A stretch of DNA of 64,000 nucleotides from Klebsormidium nitens (Eukaryota; Streptophyta; Klebsormidiophyceae; Klebsormidiales; Klebsormidiaceae): assembly GCA_000708835.1 (NCBI GenBank), contig DF237020.1, forward strand, positions 124,001 to 188,000. The letters run 5' to 3'. The position numbers were made by a program, and so were the translations under genes. Positions 56,951 through 64,000 of this stretch are shown here, one piece after another. Each line of letters starts with the position of its first letter. Position 1 is the stretch's first letter. Below the pieces are notes generated by a model, which saw only the letters and a list, made by a program, of their open reading frames with translations, was not told where the DNA came from and ran no database searches.

Positions 56951-59900
56951 ATGACCATGGATGAAGCAAGGCACAGGAAACTTGCCAAGGGCTACGCCTA
57001 CGAGCCAATGTCAGGCCCCGTTGCCACGAGCGGCTATCCAGACTTCGAAGGCAAACGGCAGCGGCAGCACTCTGCCAAGTATTCAGACGAGATGGTTCCG
57101 ACGCCTCGTTCAAGCCAGGGTCAGTGGGACGCGCGCGGGGTAAAGCGCAAGGCTGAGCATGCAAATGGGGGGGCCCACTGGCAGGAGGGGGGCAGGGGGG
57201 AGTATGTGGATGAAGACGTGAAGGCCGCAAAGAAGAAGGCCAAGAAGGAAGCCCTCATGCGGCAGTTGGCGGAGCTGCAGACGGCTAAGGCAACGCTTCG
57301 TCAGCGGGAGCAAGTGTTGCTGAGCGGTGGGTCTGCAAGGGACGACGAGTCGCGGGACGCTTGGCCGCAGAACGGGGGTGCGGCGCCCAGGCCGATGCAC
57401 CCCCCCCAGCAGCCGCAGCTGTCGCGGCAGGCGTCAGACGGCAAGGAGAAGCGGACGCCGAAAGCCAACGTGCTCTATGCAAATGAGTACGTGTCGGCAC
57501 CGACTGGGCAGGACCACTTAGCAGCCCACGCGTTGAGCAAGGGGGGATCGAACGGGAAGGCGGCGAAGCGGCCAGCCGGGGGGGATGCGCGTGCCGAGAA
57601 GATTGAAAAGGAGCGGGTGAAGCGGCGGGCGGCGATCTGGAAGAAGATCCTGGTGATGCACAACAGGAAGCTGATGGGGGACCGCCTGAACTCGTGGTAT
57701 TTTGCGGAGCCGGTCGACCCGGTACAGCTCAATATCCCAGACTACTTTACCGTGATCAAGCACCCGATGGACCTGGGGACGATCCGGAAGAAGCTGCAGC
57801 GGGAGCAGTACGCGAGCTTCGAGCAGTACGCGGCAGACGTGCGCCTGACGTTCCGCAACGCGATGACGTTCAACGGGCCCGAGAACAACGTGCACAAGGC
57901 GGCAAAGTTCCTGCTGCACGAGTGCTTTGATCAGCAATGGTGGCCCCCCATCATGCGAGACATTCAGCAGGACCGTGAGCAGACCAGGATCGAGGAGGAG
58001 GCGTTAGCTGAGGCCGAGTGGCAGGCCCCAAAAGTTCCGAAGGCCCCCCCGGCTGCGAAGAAGGCGCCCAAGGCCGCGAAGGCCCCCTCCGCAGCGCCGG
58101 CGTCGAGCAAGCAGAGCGGCGGGGGGTACGCGCAGCAGGTGCACAGGCCCCCCCCGCCGAAGCCGAAGGTCAAGCCGATGTCGATGGAGGAGAAGCGGGA
58201 CCTGAGCATCGCGCTGAGCGACATGGGGGCGGATCTGCTGACGGGGATCGTGGAGATCATCAAGGAGCGGCACGCGGAGCTCATGTCGAACGACGAGGAG
58301 CTCGAGCTCGACATTGATGCGCTGGATGATATCACGCTGTGGGCGCTGAAGCGGTATGTCGAAGAGAAGCAGGGGGAGGAGGCGGAGTCGCGGCCACCAG
58401 CGCAGGTGAGCTGCTCTTCCAACCATGTGACAGCATTTCTTGTTTAGTAGTGGGTTCACCAGCAGAAATGCTCTTCATGGAGCTCTTAAGCCATGTTTTC
58501 ACCTCATTTGGGTCGATATTTGTTCTGAGGTTCAGGGGGTGGGTTCTGGAGCAATTTGCAGGCAGTTGGAAGAGTCCCATTGGGGCTTGTCGAGGGGTTC
58601 TTGTGGAGGACCTTTACTTGAAAACGTTCAAGGCAGGGGCCCCAGGTCTTCGCCTCCTAGGCGTGCAGATGAGTCTCCAGGCTCCTTTTCAAGCTCTACC
58701 CTTTCCAGGCTCTACCCCCTACTAGAGTGAATCATCTGCACTTCTTGATCCCCTTACTGTTTGATATCATAATATCCTCATTCTTCACCCGTTCATCTCT
58801 TGTGCTTCTCTCTGCTTTGGTTCTCTGTGTGATTATCCCTCCAGTTTGAACGGTTTTCAGCTTTCACACATCTTTTTTTCTTGTTACTCCTCCTCCTTAC
58901 CCCCCCAAATCTGAACGGTTCTTCTGTATATCTCACATCGTTATGTTTGTTTCTCTGTGTTCTATCCCCTCAAGTCTGAAGGATTCTCTGATTTTTCACC
59001 CCTTCGTTTTTGTTCCTCCTTCTTATTCCCCCAAGACTGCAAGGTTCCGATTTCCACCTCTTATTTTTCATCCTCCGTCCCCTTATACCCCAAATTCTGA
59101 ATGGTCTCTTCTTTTTCATTCAGGAGGGCGACGGTTCCACCAACCACGACCGGGAGCCCATCACGCCCGCAGGGGGGTCCTCTGAGGAGGTGCCCTCGAA
59201 GCAGAAGAAGGCAAAGGGCCAGAAGTCGAGCTCCACCAGCTCTAGCAGTGGCTCCGAGTCGTCGGGCAGCGGTGAGTTCGCAGAGCTGAGATGCGAACTT
59301 TGGAGAGCTGAGGTTCTCGTTTGCTGACCAGTGGCGCCAGCATTTTTGTAATCACACATGGGACTAGTCGTCGGGAGAAGCAGTGGAGACTGTGCGCAAA
59401 AAGTGTGCATTCGATCTTCCCTAAAGTACCAGCATCTGACTGACATTTGTCAGCATCTGAGTAAAAAAAGACGACTTTTGTCAGCATCTGAGTGTACAAA
59501 GATAGGCGCAGGGAGGCAAGAAATAAGGAAACAAAGAACTCGGTTTTGAAGACCAAGCGTCTTGTGATGGCTTAAGGCCGTTGGTAACATCGGCACAATG
59601 GGATGTCTTGAACCTGCGTTCGTTGGAGAGGCAGCTCTTCCATTTGGATTGAAGCCGAATGGTCAAAAGTTACTGCCCCTTTCAAGTCATGGTTGACTTG
59701 GGAATGTGGATCCCGATCGTGCTACCTTTTTGCACGGCATAAAAGAAGCGCAGAAGCAAAGACCCTGCTTATGGCTATTGGTATGCTGCTTTCTGCATCT
59801 GATGAAAGGAGCGCAGAAGCAAAGCGGAAGCAAGTCAAGTCCTTGGTTTGGCCATGGTCAGGACGCCGTACTGGAATTTCTGCTGAGCTTCTCGTCAGTG

Positions 59901-62900
59901 CCTTTTGATTAGCAACTCACAGCGGTTCCACATGTTTTCGCAGGCTCCTCTGGGAACTCCTCAGGTTCTGGCAGCGAGTCAGAGGCTGACGAGACCAAGC
60001 AGAAGGTGCGTGCAAGCTAGCTCCTAGCTTGCTCGTGCCGTTTGCTGATACCTAGGAAATAGCTAGCGCATCGAGGTTAGAGGTCTCAGGGTGCTAACAT
60101 CTAGTATGTCCTCTAAAGGCCTTCGCTTGTGTTTCGCATCCGGTCAAGTCGTCCAAAAAAGACATTGTAAAGTAGCGGCTGGAGAGGGGCTTTCTGTAAT
60201 AGAAAGTGGCCCCGTATCTGATTATCGAGTTTCACGTTTCGGAAAGCTTTTTAAAGCACCAAGCTTTATTGTGCTGCTATGCGAAGCAAAGGATTGCACA
60301 GGACCGCACAGGACCGCAACTCACACTGCGAGTGATCCTCCAATCAGCTCTCTCCGTGTCTCGGCACGTCGTATGGACATAGAGGGCTTTCTCAGAAGCC
60401 CTCAGAAACTCTCGACTTAATGTTGACTGGTCAACAAACAGCGAGGCTGAAAAGTCGCTCGTTGTCTTCCTGCCCAGAAGGCTGCCGGTTCGGGTGACCG
60501 CCGGGGGGGCCCTCCTGCCAGCGCCAAGTCCCCGGGCAAGGCGCCAAAACGTGCGTAACTGAGGGTGTCCCCTCAAGCCTCTTTCTACTTGCTGCTTTTG
60601 TGAATGCTCAATAGCTTTTGGACCTGATCTCGACGTTTGAGAACGTTTTTCTCAAGAGGTGTTGCGTTTTCGAACGTGTCAGCCGAGTGTTGTATCAAAA
60701 CAGGTCCAAATTTGCATGAAGCGTTTCATAGAAAGCGCGAGCGTCGTTGAGGGGAAATGTTTGCACCAGAGTCTTGCCACGGAGAGCTTGCGAGAACATT
60801 TCGCCTTCTCCTAGTCAATCTACTGGCCCCAGGTAACTCAGCGGCGTAATGCATGCCTGACAAAGTCGCTGACTGCCCAGGCTGACTGCAAACAATCAGA
60901 TTTGCCTACATGTATCTGGTCTTACCAACGACCGACTTGGTTGCTCTGCTCGTGAGAGGAGACCCTGAGATTTAGGCCGTGTTTTATTTGACATGGAAGC
61001 ACTATCTATACAGCTTGAAGCACTTCGCATCCCGTCGGTTTAAGAAGGCGAACGGTCTCAAAGGAGTGGAGCTTCGAAAGCTTCTGATGCAGGAGATCCA
61101 GAAGGAAATTGGCGGAAAGTTGTTGGAGACAACAGCATTACCCACAAAGGGAAGTGGCCAAAAGCTGTTGAGCGCTTGTCCGCTTATTCCACTTTCTGAG
61201 TCTCAGAAGACAGCGTTCGGTTCTTATTTGTTAAACCGTACCGTTTGCAGAGGGCGAGAGGGGCCAGCCTGCCAGCGGCAGTAAAGCGCAGCTGCCCCTG
61301 GCCCCAGCCCCCGCAGCGCCTGAGGCCATCCCTGAGGCCATTCCCGAGGCCATTCCGGAGGTAGAAATGACAGGTAGGTTGAGCGCCAAGGGAAGCGCTC
61401 CTGAATCACAAAGATCTCTGGAGCTTGTGACACTCACTCTCTGGAAGGTTCCATTAAAAAGGCGCGCTTCTGGGGAGAATGGAATAGAGCAGACGTTCAG
61501 TCTGCGAGCCCTGCTTACCTGAAGAAACCTTTGGGATATTCCCGCTCCTGATGTTGTGGGAACGCCTTTCGAAGCACCGTTTGATCTCAAAGTTTCTGGA
61601 TCCTGATCTGGTTGGTTTCGATGCTGCCTGTGGTTTGACCAAGATCGTCATTGTCAAGTCTGTTGAAACTGACAGGCCCAGACTGCGTCACCCAGAATCG
61701 ACTCCAGAAGTCAAGCGACCTGGAGTTTGGGCTCTTTTCGGGTTCTTATTAAAATGAGGCCATTCCTTCGAAAGCGCACAACCCTCTGGTAGCCGGCCAA
61801 AGACCGAGAATATGTGCGTCACAGCGAGCAAACGACCTCCGTGCAAGCATGAAGAAGAATGACGAACGACGAACCAGAATGTTTCAATGCATGTTCGAGG
61901 ACAGGCGATCACCTCTTAAGAGTTCTGAGCCAGGTTCGCCTGCCTCTTACAGAGGAACAGCGCGAGAAGCACCGGCGAGCGCTGGAGCTCCGGGCCAAGT
62001 ACACTGACACTATCATCCAGGCGCGCACCTCCGACCTAGGGCCAAAAGCGCCAGTGTCAAGGGTGGGTGCTTTGAAGGGGCCGATGACTTGGCCATGTTT
62101 GCTCAACGTATGTACTGCTGAGTGCTTGATCAGAAAGCTTCGCTCAAAGCACAGCTGGTAAAGTCCCTTTTGTGTCGACTGCACAACCTGGTGCGGGTAA
62201 GGGTTCCGGATCTGCGAGGTCTCAGGTCCTCAAGCGGCTGACAGCAGTCGAAGGAAAGGTTGACAAGAAAGGTTCAAGAAAAGTTCGTCACGATATTATG
62301 CGAAGCGCTTGCAATTGGTCGTCATCAGAAGAGTGAGTCGTTCTGAGACTGTGTCGATGCCTCTCCTAGTCCTTCTACTGAGAATTCAACTCGCCGATCC
62401 TTGATACATGACCACAGATTGGCATGAATCATGTGCGAGTCCCGCAAAGAGTTTTCTACTACCATCGGTCAATCTCCGTTGGGCAGTCTGCATGCTAAAT
62501 GACGTCAACATGGCCCCTAGATTGGCAGCTTCGTTAGGTCGAAAATGGTAGGCACTCTGAATCACATCGATGCAATACGCCCCATTGTCGTGAGGAACCC
62601 ACAACTCACGATCAGCTCTTTGCAGCAAGGACTTCTTTATCTTTCAGGTGCAGCGCTGTTAGGATCAGCAGGCGCACCAGTTCACGGAATGTGATTTGGT
62701 AGAGAGCAAACCCAAAATACTCTCTTCTGAATAAACCGCCGATTTCTTGACCTCGTACCTCTCCCGCCCTTCCACAGAGCGCTGAGGAGATCCGCCGAGC
62801 GCAGGAAGAGCGGCGGCAGCGCGAGCTCGCGGAGGCGGCGCGCATCCGGAAGGAGGCCGAGGTGGCGCGGGCCGCCGAGCGCCGTGCTCGGGAGGCGGCG

Positions 62901-63771
62901 GCGGCAGAGGAGAAGAAGAAGATTGAGCAGCAGAGGGAGGCGGAGAGGCTGCGGCTACAGCAGGTGAGGGGATAAAGGCCGGGTATCGTGGCCGTGTTTT
63001 GTTGTGCTTAGGACTGTGGTTGCGGTCCGTTCATGAAACAAGTCATGATTGTGGCTTTGCGGATGTCCATCAGGTGCTGCTGTTTACACTTTGGAACAAG
63101 TTCGCGGTGCAACGGGAAGCCTGAACGGCGATATTTTGGCATTCGTCAATGGAGGAAATGCTCACGGGTCAGATCTGCACACTGGCAGACAAGCCGGCGT
63201 TCAAATCCAGTCGCTTTGAACCTTTGCCATCAGCAAAGGCGTGTTGTACTCCAAGCTTCAGGAGCGCTATGTACGGATTCCAGGCAACCTTCAGAAGTCA
63301 ATTGGTCAACGGTATGGGTATTGGCAGGTCTTGCGTTGAAATGACCCTTTTGTAAGAGGTCAGCTCCTCGAGCCCTGCGTTGCCTTCTCGATTTTCAGGC
63401 CCTATCATCCCTCCTCTTCTTTGCAGTTCAACCGCGGCGTCGAGCTGGACAGCCACGACATCGAGAAGGAGTACCAGAAGATCAAGACGCTGTCCCCCCA
63501 GGACGAGAGCCGCAGCCGCAGCCCCCACCTTTCGCCACCCTCCCCCGAGGCAGAGGCCGAGGAAGACAGCCCCGGGGGGGTGATGGAACAACTGGGCCTG
63601 GTCATACGTCACGATGACGACGAGGCCACAGATGACGAGTATGATGACGAGGAAGAAGAAGCGAACGGGGCCACGGAGAAGGACAGCGAGGGGGAGGAGG
63701 ATGCCGCGATGGAAGAGGGCGCGGGGGGTGCGCAGGCAGAGGAGGGCGAGATGGAAGACGGGGAGATTTGA
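56951..63771 (+). CDS. GTE-type bromodomain and NET-domain chromatin protein
   Basis: Eight exons: 56951-58405, 59124-59271, 59944-60005, 60478-60550, 61251-61373, 61953-62062, 62778-62963, 63427-63771 (833 residues). The bromodomain at about 215-330 has WKKILVMHNRKLMGDRLNSW, IPDYFTVIKHPMDLGTIRKK and a C-terminal AMTFNGPENNVHKAA; it should bind acetylated histone tails. The NET domain at about 410-480 (MSMEEKRDLSIALSDMG, IVEIIKERH, DIDALDDITLWALKRYV) is an ET-type protein-docking fold. Bromodomain plus NET is the plant GTE/BET-like layout, involved in transcription and chromatin reading. Beyond NET lie Ser-rich, Pro-rich and strongly charged segments: three PEAI units encoded near 61321-61360, a long Glu/Arg coiled coil (exon 7), and an acidic end. 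The start is MTMDEARHRK at 56951; an upstream untranslated exon is likely. Exon 6 could end slightly earlier; the later exons are certain only by phase and charge pattern. Confidence 0.9.
58840..59123 (+). repeat. Tandem array in GTE intron 1
   Basis: Five units of about 60-68 bp start near 58841, 58903, 58971, 59031 and 59091. Each opens with a C-rich run then AA(A/G)TCTGAA(C/T)GGTT or a variant, followed by a T-rich stretch. The array abuts exon 2, whose start, GAGGGCGACGGTTCC after CAG, loosely matches the unit core (GAACGGTTC). Confidence 0.7.
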
Positions 63772-64000
63772 GCGGGGGTGAGATGCTCGGGGCTCAAGGT
63801 TGAGAAGTGTAGGCAACGATCCGGGGTCGGTCTTTCAGTATGCCCGTTTGTTACTATGCGGTACAGTAGCTAGAGACGTATGGAGGTCTCGTTGAAGTGC
63901 TCGAGTGTTCGGTCTCGGGGTTTGGTTTCCAGCAACGCGGCCGCGCAAATGCGGTTTTGTTGTGCCGGCCGTCAATATCTTCAGAAAAATATAAACAAAA

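Overview
This is nuclear DNA from a green-lineage eukaryote, most likely a streptophyte (charophyte) alga of the Klebsormidium type. Every gene but one is split by GT-AG introns (one is GC-AG). The gene set is plant-like: a RhoGAP-FH2 'class III' formin, AXR1, a chloroplast-type NDPK, a GTE bromodomain-NET protein, a VTI1 SNARE and a Ycf3 sequence. The species call is inference from gene content only. I placed exon boundaries by matching reading phase, splice sites and family conservation, and each complete gene model sums to a multiple of three.

Layout. 49-605 (+): 3' end of a rhodanese-domain gene. 1542-11380 (-): RhoGAP/FH1/FH2 formin, ten exons. 12160-18130 (+): GPI-transamidase subunit GAA1/GPAA1, seven exons. 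19555-21897 (-): nucleoside diphosphate kinase with a plastid-type leader, six exons. 22316-26535 (+): cyclophilin A-copy, nine exons. 27393-32001 (+): tandem paralogue whose first exon encodes a complete Ycf3 (photosystem I assembly TPR protein) fused in frame to the cyclophilin. 33260-38329 (-): AXR1, eleven exons. 39306-44819 (+): FAM114/NOXP20-like protein, ten exons. 45826-47100 (-): single-exon F-box/LRR protein. 47919-50587 (+): ribosomal protein eL27. 51729-55025 (-): VTI1-type Qb-SNARE. 56951-63771 (+): GTE-type bromodomain-NET protein.

The genes are a normal housekeeping mixture (cytoskeleton, ER lipid anchoring, protein folding, neddylation, trafficking, chromatin, translation), not a pathway cluster. 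Two things stand out. First, the nuclear, intron-bearing Ycf3-cyclophilin fusion joins a normally plastid-encoded PSI assembly factor to a prolyl isomerase with its active-site residues intact. Second, several introns carry tandem arrays of about 60-170 bp in which each unit is a degraded copy of the neighbouring exon edge plus its splice site. This is clear in two formin introns and two GAA1 introns, and weaker in the GTE gene; related plain tandem duplications occur in FAM114 introns. It looks like a recurrent process that copies splice junctions into introns.

Two inverted-repeat elements lie between genes: 18568-18749, and 38840-39134 with a 20-N gap at its centre. Exact telo-box motifs lie between the F-box gene and eL27. 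No rRNA, tRNA, CRISPR or autonomous transposon was recognised.
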